Numbered from the stretch's first letter, positions 47,628-56,923 are shown. The stretch is DNA of 64,000 nt from an uncultured Pelagibacteraceae bacterium (GCA_902564265.1 CACFAI010000003.1:54115-118114); one strand, 5' to 3'. The notes: generated from the sequence alone by a model not told the origin. Numbers and translations are program-made.

Positions 47628-48763
47628 AAAAAATTGGAATTATCGGAGCAGGGATATCAGGATTATACATAGCTAATCTTTTTAAAAAAAATCCTAAATA
47701 TCAAGTATCAATTTTTGATAAAAAAGACTCTCTTAATCTAAACGAGGGGTACGGTGTACAATTATCTACAAACTGTGTTAAATTTTTAAATGAAATTGGA
47801 TTTAACAAATTAGAAAAAAACGAAAAATTTTATCCAGAAAAAATAAATTTTTATTCAAAAAAAGATCAAGATAAAATATGTGAACTAGATATATCTGAAT
47901 TTAATTCAAATGATAGTAAGTATACTACTTTGAAAAGATCTACTTTGATCAATTTTCTAAAAAAAGATTTAGAGGATTTGATCAAAACAAATTATAGTGT
48001 CTCGAAAATTGATCAAGAGCAAGAAAAAATAAAACTTACCTTTGAAAATAAAGAAACTCACGAATGTGATTATCTAATTATTTCTGACGGGGTTTTTTCA
48101 AAAAGTAGAAATCTTGTTTCAAATAAACAAATTCAACCAAAATATAACGATACTTTAGCTATAAGAGGAATGATGCCTCCAAAAAACATTATTGATAAAA
48201 AGAACATTTTATTATTTTTGGGCTCTAATTTTCATCATGTAATTTATCCCGTTTCTCCAAGCGGAGATTTAAATTTAATAGCTATAATGAAATATAAACT
48301 TTCAACAGAGGAGCAGAAAAATAACTCATTGTTCAGTGATAAATCTTTTATACAAAAAATTTTGAAAAATATTCCCCAAGAGAACAAAGAATTTTTTAAT
48401 AATCTTAAAGAATTAAAAATATTTCCTGTGTTTGTCAGTAATAATTTTTTTGAAGTTAAAAATAAGAACATTCATTTAATAGGAGATGCTTTTTTTGCTT
48501 TCCCACCATCATTTGCTCAAGGCGCATCTCAGTCTATAGAGGGCGCACATGAACTATTTGCTAGTATAGAAAATAATTCCAATGCTCACTTTTTTAAAAA
48601 TAGGGTTAATAAAACAAAAATGGTAAATAAAAGATCAAAATTGAATCAGTTTGCTTTTCATTTATCAAATCCTTTAACAGTATACTTTAGAAATATTTTT
48701 TTAAAAAAATTAGTAAAAAATAAAATGTTTTTAGAAAGTTATTTGGGGAAAATTTATAGATAA
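47624..48763 (+). CDS. FAD-dependent monooxygenase (UbiH/PHBH fold)
   Basis: The 379-residue protein has IGIIGAGISGLYIANLF (residues 3-19), a middle DYLIISDGVFSKSR (DG motif) and NIHLIGDAFFAFPPSFAQGA near residue 286 (GD motif). This is the flavoprotein hydroxylase family. The substrate cannot be named. A ubiquinone-ring or aromatic hydroxylase is possible. Its start overlaps mutY by 4 bases and its end overlaps the convergent ccrM by 10 bases. Confidence 0.85.
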   Translation: MKKIGIIGAGISGLYIANLFKKNPKYQVSIFDKKDSLNLNEGYGVQLSTNCVKFLNEIGFNKLEKNEKFYPEKINFYSKKDQDKICELDISEFNSNDSKYTTLKRSTLINFLKKDLEDLIKTNYSVSKIDQEQEKIKLTFENKETHECDYLIISDGVFSKSRNLVSNKQIQPKYNDTLAIRGMMPPKNIIDKKNILLFLGSNFHHVIYPVSPSGDLNLIAIMKYKLSTEEQKNNSLFSDKSFIQKILKNIPQENKEFFNNLKELKIFPVFVSNNFFEVKNKNIHLIGDAFFAFPPSFAQGASQSIEGAHELFASIENNSNAHFFKNRVNKTKMVNKRSKLNQFAFHLSNPLTVYFRNIFLKKLVKNKMFLESYLGKIYR

Positions 48764-49833
48764 TTTTTTGACAAGAATTTTTGTCTTAAATTATCTATTG
48801 GCACGAAAGTATTTCCTAATTCACAATGCCAATAAGTCCATCCATTACAGCTTTCAGCTCCTAAAATTGTAGCTGCAACTTTATGAATTGAACCTTCGGT
48901 TTGAGCATGTTTGATACTCCCATCAACCATAATTTTAGCACTGATTTTCTTCTTATGATCAAAAATAATGGTGCCAGGCTTAATTATTCCCAACTCAACC
49001 AATGAACCAAAAGGTATTCTTGGTTTAGATTTATTGTTTTTAAGCGTATCTAAATAATGATCTTCTATTGGTTTTGTATTCTTTAATCTTTGTTCGGCGG
49101 CTTTGAAATAGGATTTTTCTTTTTCGATACCGTAATAATTTCTACTCAATTTTTTTGCAACCGTTGCAGTTGTGCCTGATCCCAAAAATGGATCAAGAAT
49201 TAAATCATCTTTATTTGAAGTTGCTAATAAAATTCTATGAAGCAGAGCTTCTGGTTTTTGTGTAGAATGAATCTTCTTTCCATTTTTTTTTAAACGCTCT
49301 GTTCCATTGCAAATGGGTAGATCCCAATTAGATCTCATTTGTAAATCATCATTCAAACATTTTAATGATTGATAATTAAAAGTATATTTTGAATTCTCAG
49401 ATTTTGAAGCCCAAATTAAAGTTTCATGAGCGTTAGTAAATCTTGTTCCTCTAAAATTTGGCATTGGATTTTTTTTGTTCCAAATTACATCATTTAAAAT
49501 CCAAAACCCTAAATTTTGAATAGCTGTGCCAACTCTAAATATATTATGATAACTTCCTATAACCCAGATTGCTCCATTTTTTTTTAAAATTCTCTTACAC
49601 TCACTTAACCATGCATATGTGAATTCGTCATATTTCTTAAAACTTTCAAATTGATCCCATTTATCATTTACTGCATTAACCTTTGATCTATCTGGTCTGG
49701 TTAGTTTATTTTTTAGTTGAAGGTTGTAAGGCGGATCTGCAAAAACTAAATCGAAAGTCCCATCTGGAATTTTTTTCAATTCTTTAAGACTGTCTCCGTT
49801 AATAATATTGTTTTTTAAGTTTAACTCTCTCAT
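48754..49833 (-). CDS. ccrM: Cell-cycle DNA adenine methyltransferase (GANTC, CcrM type)
   Basis: The 359-residue protein has the N6-adenine motif ADPPYNLQL at residues 32-40 and the SAM motif LILDPFLGSGTTATVAKKL near 222. The order, motif IV before motif I, is that of beta-class enzymes. The C-terminal RAMA-type domain (GIIKPGTIIFDHKKKISAKI and ATILGAESCNGWTYWH) is as in Caulobacter CcrM, about 358 residues. It methylates GANTC at the end of replication. The upstream region has a promoter with two such sites. Confidence 0.95.
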   Translation of the reverse strand: MRELNLKNNIINGDSLKELKKIPDGTFDLVFADPPYNLQLKNKLTRPDRSKVNAVNDKWDQFESFKKYDEFTYAWLSECKRILKKNGAIWVIGSYHNIFRVGTAIQNLGFWILNDVIWNKKNPMPNFRGTRFTNAHETLIWASKSENSKYTFNYQSLKCLNDDLQMRSNWDLPICNGTERLKKNGKKIHSTQKPEALLHRILLATSNKDDLILDPFLGSGTTATVAKKLSRNYYGIEKEKSYFKAAEQRLKNTKPIEDHYLDTLKNNKSKPRIPFGSLVELGIIKPGTIIFDHKKKISAKIMVDGSIKHAQTEGSIHKVAATILGAESCNGWTYWHCELGNTFVPIDNLRQKFLSKNYL

Positions 49834-49846
49834 TTTAAAAGAAACA

Positions 49847-49875
49847 ATTAGACTCTAGGTCGGAGTCCAGGTCAA
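49847..49875 (-). promoter_or_regulatory. ccrM promoter containing two GANTC sites
   Basis: On the minus strand TTGACC (49875-49870) and TCTAAT (49852-49847) are separated by exactly 17 bases, a good sigma-70-type promoter. GACTC/GAGTC sites lie at 49863-49867 in the spacer and at 49851-49855 overlapping the -10 hexamer. The start codon at 49833 is 13 bases past the -10, so the leader would be very short or absent. Methylation of the sites by CcrM itself could modulate the promoter. Confidence 0.65.
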
Positions 49876-49913
49876 CTCATGATTGAATTAATTTAGATTA
49901 ATTGTGCCTTCGA

Positions 49914-50498
49914 TTATTTGGGACTCAATATATTGTGTATTGGTTTGAATGTTTTTCTATGATGTTTTGTAATTCCAAATTTTTTAATTGCTGAAATATG
50001 ATCTTTAGTTCCATAGCCAACATTTCTATCCCACAAATAAGCTTTAAATTTTTTTGACATTTTTTTAATTAATCGGTCTCTTGAGACTTTTGCTAAAATA
50101 GATGCTGCAGAAATTTCTGGAATTTTCTGGTCACCTCTAATAACTGATTTTATATTTAGGTTATAAATATTAGGTTTTTTATTTCCATCAACTTTTACTA
50201 TTTTAGGTTTGAATTTTAATTTTAAAATTGATCTTTTCATTGCCAAAAGAGATGCGTTTAAAATATTAATTTTCTCAATTTCTCTCTTTGAGGCAGTTCC
50301 AATAGCCCAATAAGAATTTTTTTTTATATAATTTTCCAAAAATTCTCTTTTCTTAGGAGATAATTTTTTTGAGTCCTTTACTTTGTTTTTATCAAAACCT
50401 TTTTTAAAGACTACCGTCGCGGCATATACAGGCCCAATAAGACTTCCTCTACCGACTTCATCTACTCCAGCTACATTTTTTTGGGATCTATATTCCAA
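49914..50498 (-). CDS. rnhB: Ribonuclease HII
   Basis: The 194-residue protein has AGVDEVGRGSLIGPVYAA with catalytic Asp13-Glu14. The segments VRGDQKIPEISAASILAKVS and GYGTKDHISAIKKFGITKHH carry the further active-site residues. It removes RNA primers and single ribonucleotides. It overlaps the uracil-DNA glycosylase gene by 11 bases, forming a small DNA-maintenance unit. Confidence 0.96.
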   Translation of the reverse strand: MEYRSQKNVAGVDEVGRGSLIGPVYAATVVFKKGFDKNKVKDSKKLSPKKREFLENYIKKNSYWAIGTASKREIEKINILNASLLAMKRSILKLKFKPKIVKVDGNKKPNIYNLNIKSVIRGDQKIPEISAASILAKVSRDRLIKKMSKKFKAYLWDRNVGYGTKDHISAIKKFGITKHHRKTFKPIHNILSPK

Positions 50499-51144
50499 TT
50501 TTCAATTCTTCAATTTTATTCTTTATTTCTTTTAAATCTGCCCAAGAAAATTTTTTTTGATCAGGCTGTCTTAACAAATAAGCGGGGTGGAAGGTAACCA
50601 TAGTTAAATAAGTTTTATTATTAACAATTAATTCTTTCCAAACTCCTCTTGATTTAGAAATTTTCTCTTTATTTCCAAAAAAGGCCTCCATCGCAGTGCT
50701 TCCTAGCAATATAATCAACTTAGGGTTTATAATTGAAATATGTTTTTTTATAAAAGGAGCATAAGTATTAATCTCAACTTCATTAGGTTTTCTATTTTCA
50801 GGTGGTCTGTAATTTACTATATTTGTTACATAAACTTTAGTTCGTTTAATATTGATTGCCGCTAACATTTTATTTAAAAGTAAGCCTGCGTCGCCTACAA
50901 ATGGTTTTCCCTGTTCATCTTCTTTTTGACCAGGACCTTCACCTATCAGCATAATGCTACTGTCATGATTACCATCAGCAAAAACTAGATTGTTTGAATT
51001 ATTTTTTAGAGAGCAATTTTTAATATTAGAGATTTCGTCCTTAAGTTTTTTTAGCAAATCCTCCTTTTTTTCGATTTTAACAAATCTTTTGATGGGAGCA
51101 TTTGAGAAATTAAAATTAGATTTGATAAAGTGATATTTTTGCAT
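50488..51144 (-). CDS. Uracil-DNA glycosylase, family 4-like, without Fe-S cysteines
   Basis: The 218-residue protein has MLIGEGPGQKEDEQGKPFVG near residue 65 and TFHPAYLLRQP near 184, the active-site motifs of family 4 UDGs, with VTNIVNYRPPENRKP between. Canonical family 4 enzymes have four cysteines for a [4Fe-4S] cluster. Here only one Cys is present in the whole protein (NCSLK), and the expected positions hold Tyr and Thr. It therefore belongs to a cluster-free branch. It removes uracil from DNA. Confidence 0.88.
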   Translation of the reverse strand: MQKYHFIKSNFNFSNAPIKRFVKIEKKEDLLKKLKDEISNIKNCSLKNNSNNLVFADGNHDSSIMLIGEGPGQKEDEQGKPFVGDAGLLLNKMLAAINIKRTKVYVTNIVNYRPPENRKPNEVEINTYAPFIKKHISIINPKLIILLGSTAMEAFFGNKEKISKSRGVWKELIVNNKTYLTMVTFHPAYLLRQPDQKKFSWADLKEIKNKIEELKIGI

Positions 51145-51186
51145 TTTATTTCTTTAATTTAAAAAAAAAAATCATATTCTTTAATT

Positions 51187-52860
51187 ATGAATAAAATCTG
51201 TTTTTTTTTAATAATTTTTTTATATCAAACTTTTTCCTACGCTAAAACACCTGAAAATATTGAATTCAACCACAGGTATTTATCAAACTATTTTTCAGCA
51301 ATAATATCCATTAATAATCAAGATGATAAAGACTCGTTAAAATATTTAAATAACACAAAGAGTCTTGTTAAAACTCATGAGAGATATTTGGAAAATTATC
51401 TAATCTCTTTAGTTTTAAACAATAAAATTGATATCGCCTTTAATAAAGCTGCTCAATTAAAAGTTAACGAAACAAATTTTTTTGAAGCAAAAGTATTATT
51501 AGCTTTAAATTCGATAAATAAAAAAGATTTTTCAAATGCAATGTTAATCTTGGAACAAAAGGATGAATTCCCGCTAGACACTCTTGAGCTTATTATCAAA
51601 GAGACATTAGTAGATTATCTGGACACGATAACATTTAAAAAGATGGACAGTAACGAAGATGCCCAGTTCGGTGAAATAGATAAAATAAAAAAAATTTTTC
51701 AGTCTTGTTATTTAGAAAAAGATAATACAAATCTTTTATTTGAGAAGCTTGTAATTAAAGACACTGAAGATTTCTCAAGGTATATTTTTTTCTATATTAA
51801 TTATTTAATTCAAATCAGAGATTTTGATAAAATAAATGAATTACAAAATAAGATTGATTATACCAATAGCAGTATTTTAATTGCTCAAGCAAAACATTGG
51901 ATTGAAAATAAAAGATACGACAAAATTACTTCAGTATTCTCATGTAAAAATGAAAACCATATTATATCTGAATTCTTGTTTTTGATTTCTAACTTATATT
52001 CTTCACAAGAATTTTATAAAAAGTCAAATTTCTATATTCATTTATCAAATTATCTCAATCCTGAATTTAATTTTAATAATAGTTTATTAGCAGAAAATTA
52101 TATAAGTAATGAAAAATTTGATTTAGCTTTAAAATCTTTAAATTTTATTTCAGAGGAAGATCTTATTTTTAACTGGTATAAAAATAAAAAAAAATCTTCA
52201 ATTATTAAAAATCAAGAAAATGAAGAAGCAGCACTAAATTTTTTAGAAAAAAAATTTGATGGATTAAAAACTAATAACATAAGAATTTTGTATGACATGG
52301 GTGGAATTTACAAAAGTTTTGAAAAATATGATGAGGCAATAAAAATTTACTCTAAATTATTAAAATTGGTAGATAATAGATCAAAAGCTTATGCTGATAT
52401 ATTATACAGGCGGGGAGGCAGCTTTGAAAGGGTTGGAGATTACGAAAGTGCTGACAAAGATTTATTAGATTCTTTAGATATTACTCGAGAAAATCCTTAC
52501 GTATTAAATTATCTTGCATATAGTTGGTTAGAGAGAAACTATAAAATTGAACTTTCAATGAAGATGTTAAAAGAAGCGCATGATTTAAGAGAGAACGATC
52601 CTTACATAACCGACTCATTGGGATGGGGATATTATTTAATAAACGATTTTGAAAATGCAGAAAAATATTTGAGGAAAGCTGTAGAGTTAATGCCATATGA
52701 TCCAATAGTGAATGATCATTATGGGGACATACTTTGGATGTTAAATAGAAAAATACAAGCAAGATATTTCTGGAACAATGTATTAAATTTAGATGAAACA
52801 GACGATGAAATGAAAATTGATGTTAAAAAAAAGATTATTTACGGTATAGAAAAAACCTAA
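51187..52860 (+). CDS. Exported tetratricopeptide-repeat protein
   Basis: The 557-residue protein has a signal peptide (cleavage likely after YA near residue 19). The C-terminal half has repeats of the TPR type: ILYDMGGIYKSFEKYDEAIK, ADILYRRGGSFERVGDYESA, ITDSLGWGYYLINDFENAEK, and YGDILWMLNRKIQARYFW. It is likely a periplasmic or outer-membrane scaffold. Similar proteins with this C-terminal pattern are widespread in alphaproteobacteria. The partner is not known. It precedes ispE by 7 bases. Confidence 0.85.
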   Translation: MNKICFFLIIFLYQTFSYAKTPENIEFNHRYLSNYFSAIISINNQDDKDSLKYLNNTKSLVKTHERYLENYLISLVLNNKIDIAFNKAAQLKVNETNFFEAKVLLALNSINKKDFSNAMLILEQKDEFPLDTLELIIKETLVDYLDTITFKKMDSNEDAQFGEIDKIKKIFQSCYLEKDNTNLLFEKLVIKDTEDFSRYIFFYINYLIQIRDFDKINELQNKIDYTNSSILIAQAKHWIENKRYDKITSVFSCKNENHIISEFLFLISNLYSSQEFYKKSNFYIHLSNYLNPEFNFNNSLLAENYISNEKFDLALKSLNFISEEDLIFNWYKNKKKSSIIKNQENEEAALNFLEKKFDGLKTNNIRILYDMGGIYKSFEKYDEAIKIYSKLLKLVDNRSKAYADILYRRGGSFERVGDYESADKDLLDSLDITRENPYVLNYLAYSWLERNYKIELSMKMLKEAHDLRENDPYITDSLGWGYYLINDFENAEKYLRKAVELMPYDPIVNDHYGDILWMLNRKIQARYFWNNVLNLDETDDEMKIDVKKKIIYGIEKT

Positions 52861-52867
52861 ATTCCGC

Positions 52868-53698
52868 ATGTACAGAAAAGTAATAAAGTCATTTGCAAAA
52901 ATTAATCTTTATTTAAATGTAGTTTCAAAAAAAAAAAAATTTCATAGAATTCAGTCTCTTTTTAGCTTTATTGACCTATATGATAAAATAGAAATATCGA
53001 CAATTAATCGTAAAAAACATTTTATAAAATTTGATGGAAAATTCTCTAAAGGAATAAGTAAAAAAAATTCTATTTCTACTTTACTTAAAATTTTAGATCA
53101 AAAAAGACTAATTAAAAAAAAATACTATATTAAAGTTACAAAAAATATTCCTCAAAAGTCAGGTATGGGAGGGGGTTCTATGAATGCCGCTTCAATTCTA
53201 AAATTTTTTTTAGATAGGAAAATTGTAATTTTGAACAAAAAAAAAATTTTAGAGGTTTGTGAGATGGTAGGCAATGATGTAAAAATAGGGTTATATAAGG
53301 GCCCAATTTTTTTGAACTCGAACAATTCAATTCAATCATTAAAAAAAGGACTCAGTTATCATTTGCTGATATTTAAACCAGAAATTGGATGTTCTACAAA
53401 ATATATTTTTTCAAAATTTAAAAATTTTTCAAAGAAAATACCTTCAAATAAAAAAAATTTGCTTAAATTAAATAATAAAAAGAATGATTTGGAACCAATT
53501 GTATTAAAAAAATTTAGAAATATTAGCAAACCAGTATTTTTTTTGAAAAGCTTAAAAGGGATAGAATTTGTAAGAATGACAGGGTCTGGTTCTAGCTTTG
53601 TTGCCTATTTTAAGTCTAAAAAAAACTTACTAAATGCGTCTAAATTATTCACCAATAAATACAAAAAATATTGGTCTGTAATGTCTAAAACTATATAA
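52868..53698 (+). CDS. ispE: 4-diphosphocytidyl-2-C-methyl-D-erythritol kinase
   Basis: The 276-residue GHMP kinase has KSFAKINLYLNV near residue 7, NIPQKSGMGGGSMNAASIL at about 95-113 (ATP loop), and the C-terminal RMTGSGSSFVAYF. It phosphorylates CDP-methylerythritol in the MEP pathway, supplying precursors used by ispH and by the carotenoid genes in this window. It follows the TPR gene closely and ends 33 bases before tRNA-Gln. Confidence 0.93.
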   Translation: MYRKVIKSFAKINLYLNVVSKKKKFHRIQSLFSFIDLYDKIEISTINRKKHFIKFDGKFSKGISKKNSISTLLKILDQKRLIKKKYYIKVTKNIPQKSGMGGGSMNAASILKFFLDRKIVILNKKKILEVCEMVGNDVKIGLYKGPIFLNSNNSIQSLKKGLSYHLLIFKPEIGCSTKYIFSKFKNFSKKIPSNKKNLLKLNNKKNDLEPIVLKKFRNISKPVFFLKSLKGIEFVRMTGSGSSFVAYFKSKKNLLNASKLFTNKYKKYWSVMSKTI

Positions 53699-53731
53699 TT
53701 TTTGATTAGTTGTGTTATAAGAATTTAATTT

Positions 53732-53806
53732 TGGGGCGTAGCCAAGTGGTAAGGCAGCGGTTTTTGGTACCGCCATTCCTAGGTTCGAATCCTAGCGCCC
53801 CAGCCA
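53732..53806 (+). tRNA. trnQ: tRNA-Gln (anticodon TTG)
   Basis: The acceptor stem TGGGGCG (53732-53738) pairs with CGCCCCA (53796-53802), followed by G and an encoded CCA (53804-53806). The anticodon stem GCGGT/ACCGC encloses TTTTGGT with anticodon TTG. The T arm has the TTCGAAT loop. The total length is 75 bases. The CCA-adding enzyme gene begins only 4 bases after the tRNA 3' end. Confidence 0.97.
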
Positions 53807-53809
53807 GTT

Positions 53810-55081
53810 ATGTTGAAACTAATTAATAACTTTTTTAACCACAGTAAAAACGATTTATTTAAAAAGAATACATTGGATATTCAGAAAAATTTTCCAGTAA
53901 AAAAAATATTTGATGCAATTAAGTCTTTTTCAGATGAAAGCGATATTTATTATGTAGGAGGATGTGTTAGGAAGATTTTTTGCCATGAGTTAGTGGATGA
54001 TATTGATTTAGCCACAAACATAAATCCTGACGAAGTTATACTGTCGCTAAAGAAAAATAATATTTCCTTTTATGAAACCGGAAAAAATCATGGAACAATA
54101 ACTGCAATTATTGATGATAAGAAATTTGAAATTACATCTTTAAGGAAGGACATATCAACTGATGGAAGACACGCGAAAGTATTATTTACAAAAGATTGGA
54201 GAGAAGATGCGGAGAGAAGGGATTTTACTTTTAACTCAATATACTCGAATATTTATGGTGAGGTGTTTGATCCCTTTAATGGAATAAAAGATTTAGAAAA
54301 TGGTTGTGTCACATTTATTGGAGATCCATCAAAACGCATTAAAGAAGATTACCTTAGAATACTGAGATATGTAAGATTTTTCTTAAACTACTCAAAAAAA
54401 GACCACGAGCCAAAAATAAAAAAAATTATCAAACAAAATTTAGATGGCTTGCTTAAAATCTCTAAAGAAAGATTAATAGATGAATTAAAAAAGATCATTT
54501 TTTCCAAGGGGTTCATAAATCTTAAAAAGGACGATTTTTCAAAAGAAATTCTTGAACTTGTTTTCCCAAGTTTAAACAATACCTCATTTTTAACTGATAA
54601 AAACAAACTTCTTATTGAAGATGTACAATTAAACAAGAATTTCATTGTATTGTTAAGTGCTATGATGATCAAAGATTTAAATAGTATTAATTATATACTT
54701 TATAAGTTCAATTTTTCTAACCAAGATAAACAGAGACTTCTTTATATTCACGATAATTATCAAATGAGTTTAGAGAAAAGTTTTTTTGATAGAGAATTGA
54801 AAAAAAGAATATATTTTGGAGAAAAAGAAAGTCTTTTAGATCTTATAACTTTGCAATTATTAATTTTTCATAAAAATGAGAAAACACTTAATGACCTGAT
54901 TAAAATTACCAAAAAAACTGATTCACCGAAATTTCCTTATAATGCTGATTTTTTGATTAAAAATTTTAATTATAAACCTGGAAAAAAAATGGGGAAAAAA
55001 CTTAAAGAACTAGAGACACTTTGGATTGATAATGATTTTAAAATCTCTAAAGAAGAAATTAAGAAAATTGTTCTTAATTAA
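53810..55081 (+). CDS. cca: CCA tRNA nucleotidyltransferase
   Basis: The 423-residue protein has YYVGGCVRK at residues 47-55 and DDIDLATN at 63-70 (the catalytic Asp pair of class II nucleotidyltransferases), HGTITAIID near 102 and [16 protein letters not shown] near 139. The C-terminal half is the helical tRNA-binding region. It adds or repairs CCA ends. The start at 53810 lies only 3 bases behind the tRNA-Gln CCA, so a processed mRNA would be nearly leaderless. It overlaps the convergent greA by 4 bases. Confidence 0.95.
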   Translation: MLKLINNFFNHSKNDLFKKNTLDIQKNFPVKKIFDAIKSFSDESDIYYVGGCVRKIFCHELVDDIDLATNINPDEVILSLKKNNISFYETGKNHGTITAIIDDKKFEITSLRKDISTDGRHAKVLFTKDWREDAERRDFTFNSIYSNIYGEVFDPFNGIKDLENGCVTFIGDPSKRIKEDYLRILRYVRFFLNYSKKDHEPKIKKIIKQNLDGLLKISKERLIDELKKIIFSKGFINLKKDDFSKEILELVFPSLNNTSFLTDKNKLLIEDVQLNKNFIVLLSAMMIKDLNSINYILYKFNFSNQDKQRLLYIHDNYQMSLEKSFFDRELKKRIYFGEKESLLDLITLQLLIFHKNEKTLNDLIKITKKTDSPKFPYNADFLIKNFNYKPGKKMGKKLKELETLWIDNDFKISKEEIKKIVLN

Positions 55082-55551
55082 AGATATTTGACGTCTTCAA
55101 TTTCAAAATTTTTTTCACCAGAAGGAGTTTTTATTTCAACCATATCGTTTTTATTTTTTCCAATTAAACCCTTTCCTATTGGTGATTGAAAAAAAATTAA
55201 GTTTTTTTTAAGATCAGCCTCGTCTTTGCCAACAATTTTATATGTTAACTTTTCGTTCGAGTCTAAATCTTTTAAGTAAACAGTTGAACCAAATATTACC
55301 TTTCCAAGATTTTCGATTTTAGTCACGTCAATAACATTCGCCCTTGCAATAATATCTTCAATTTGTTGAATACGACCTTCGTTATGTGACTGTTGTTCTT
55401 TTGCTGCATGATATTCAGCATTTTCTTTTAAATCACCATGTGATCTTGCTTCTGAAATAGCAGATACTATTTCTGGCCTTTTTTTCTCTTTTAAAAAAAC
55501 TAATTCCTCTTTAAGTTTAGTTAGTCCGTTAACTGTTATTGGTTCTTTCAT
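55078..55551 (-). CDS. greA: Transcription elongation factor GreA
   Basis: The 157-residue protein starts with the coiled-coil [20 protein letters not shown], continues with [20 protein letters not shown] (acidic tip, residues about 37-56), and ends with [20 protein letters not shown] (FKBP-like domain). It rescues backtracked RNA polymerase by stimulating transcript cleavage. It lies 8 bases downstream of hemF on the same strand. Confidence 0.97.
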   Translation of the reverse strand: MKEPITVNGLTKLKEELVFLKEKKRPEIVSAISEARSHGDLKENAEYHAAKEQQSHNEGRIQQIEDIIARANVIDVTKIENLGKVIFGSTVYLKDLDSNEKLTYKIVGKDEADLKKNLIFFQSPIGKGLIGKNKNDMVEIKTPSGEKNFEIEDVKYL

Positions 55552-55559
55552 AAATTAAT

Positions 55560-56387
55560 TTATTCCCAATTAGCTGTAGGAGGTAAAGACATCAAAATAG
55601 CTTCTACATTTCCCCCAGTTTGTAATCCAAATTTTGTACCTCTATCATGCAGTAAATTAAATTCAACGTACCTACCTCTTTTTTTATTTTGGATTAGTTT
55701 GTCCTTTTTTTTCCATCTTTTTTTAAATTTCTTTGCAATTATTTCTTTAAATAAATATGAAAAAGCTATACCTACGTCTCTTACAAAAGCAAAATCTCTT
55801 TCCCAATTTTCCTTCTTATAATCAAAAAATATTCCTCCAATTCCTCTAGGTTCGTTTCTATGATGTAAATAAAAATAATCATCACACCATTTTTTATATT
55901 TATTATAATAATTTTTGCCATGTTTGTTGCACATCATTTTTAGTTTTTTCTCAACAATTTTTTCTAGCGCTGAGTCTTTAAAACATGGAGTAAAATCCAT
56001 TCCTCCACCAAACCATCCATGATCAGTAATTATGTATCTCGTATTAAAATGCATAGCTGGGATATAAGGATTTTTCATATGCATTACAATTGATATTCCC
56101 GATGCCCAAAAATTTTTACTGTTATTAAATCTAGGTATTTTTTTTTTAAATTCATTTGAAAAATTTCCATATACTTCAGAAAAATTTACACCTACTTTCT
56201 CAAAAACATTTCCGTTTTTAAGAAGCTTTGATTTTCCACCGCCCTCATCTTTTGTTTCACTTCTAGACCATACCTTCGTTTTAAAATATGAGGATCCATT
56301 TTCAATATTTTCAATTTCGTGACAAATTAATTCTTGAATTGTTAAAAACCAATTTCGTGCTAACTTTTTTTTAATATTTTCTTCCAT
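55560..56387 (-). CDS. hemF: Coproporphyrinogen III oxidase, aerobic
   Basis: The 275-residue enzyme has WFGGGMDFTPC near residue 130, HHRNEPRGIGGIFFDY near 175, and YVEFNLLHDRGTKFGLQTGG near 238. These are the HemF signature segments. It uses oxygen to turn coproporphyrinogen III into protoporphyrinogen IX for heme, matching the strictly aerobic respiratory genes in the window. It is 12 bases after trmL. Confidence 0.96.
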   Translation of the reverse strand: MEENIKKKLARNWFLTIQELICHEIENIENGSSYFKTKVWSRSETKDEGGGKSKLLKNGNVFEKVGVNFSEVYGNFSNEFKKKIPRFNNSKNFWASGISIVMHMKNPYIPAMHFNTRYIITDHGWFGGGMDFTPCFKDSALEKIVEKKLKMMCNKHGKNYYNKYKKWCDDYFYLHHRNEPRGIGGIFFDYKKENWERDFAFVRDVGIAFSYLFKEIIAKKFKKRWKKKDKLIQNKKRGRYVEFNLLHDRGTKFGLQTGGNVEAILMSLPPTANWE

Positions 56388-56399
56388 AGATTAATTTGA

Positions 56400-56858
56400 T
56401 TATAATATTAATTTTGACACCACCATAGATACAGTGGTCGACAAGTTTAGTGATCTTTTTTTTTTAAGAATAGGTATTTTTATTCTTTTGTCTACTTTAT
56501 GATGAATATTCTTTGGTACACCCGCACTTTCTCTACCAAATAAAAAAGTATCATTTTTTTTTATTTTAAATGATTTAAACGAATCTTTAGCTTTTGTGGT
56601 CATTAGTATTACTCTTGAGTTTTTCTTTGCTTCAAAAAATTGATCTGAATTCTCGTAAATTTTAATCATTTTTTCATCTAAATAGTCCATTACTACTCTT
56701 CTAAAACGCTTGTCATGAAAAGTGAAGCCACATGGTTCAATAATCTCCAATTTTACACCTAAACATGAGCAGGTTCTTATTATGGATGCAGTATTTTGAG
56801 GAATGTCAGGCTGATAGAGAGCAATTTTAGCTGTTAATTTTGGGTTATTATGTGTCAT
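56400..56858 (-). CDS. trmL: tRNA (cytidine/uridine-34-2'-O)-methyltransferase
   Basis: The 152-residue SPOUT protein begins with IALYQPDIPQNTASIIRTC near residue 12. It has LFGRESAGVPKNIH near 111 and the C-terminal LNLSTTVSMVVSKLIL, where TrmL has the serine- and valine-rich knot ending. It methylates the wobble base of some leucine tRNAs. It heads the trmL-hemF-greA unit and is divergent from petABC. Confidence 0.93.
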   Translation of the reverse strand: MTHNNPKLTAKIALYQPDIPQNTASIIRTCSCLGVKLEIIEPCGFTFHDKRFRRVVMDYLDEKMIKIYENSDQFFEAKKNSRVILMTTKAKDSFKSFKIKKNDTFLFGRESAGVPKNIHHKVDKRIKIPILKKKRSLNLSTTVSMVVSKLIL

Positions 56859-56863
56859 TCTTG

Positions 56864-56905
56864 CTATAGAAAAATTCCACTTTTATATTATATGAAATCA
56901 TATAA
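56864..56905 (+). promoter_or_regulatory. Candidate petABC promoter with inverted-repeat operator
   Basis: The divergent 65-base region between trmL and petA holds TTGCTA, a 17-base spacer, then TATATT, a passable promoter for petABC. Overlapping and following its -10 is TTATATGA (56888-56895), AA, TCATATAA (56898-56905), a perfect 8-bp inverted repeat with a 2-base centre. Its size and place fit an operator for a dimeric regulator, but in such AT-rich DNA it could be chance. Confidence 0.35.
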
Positions 56906-56923
56906 TAAATAAATTAAGTATTA

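Noticed and set aside
53732..53806. tRNA-Gln as an integration site for a mobile element
   Set aside because: No integrase, direct repeat of the tRNA 3' end or foreign-looking island is found next to it.
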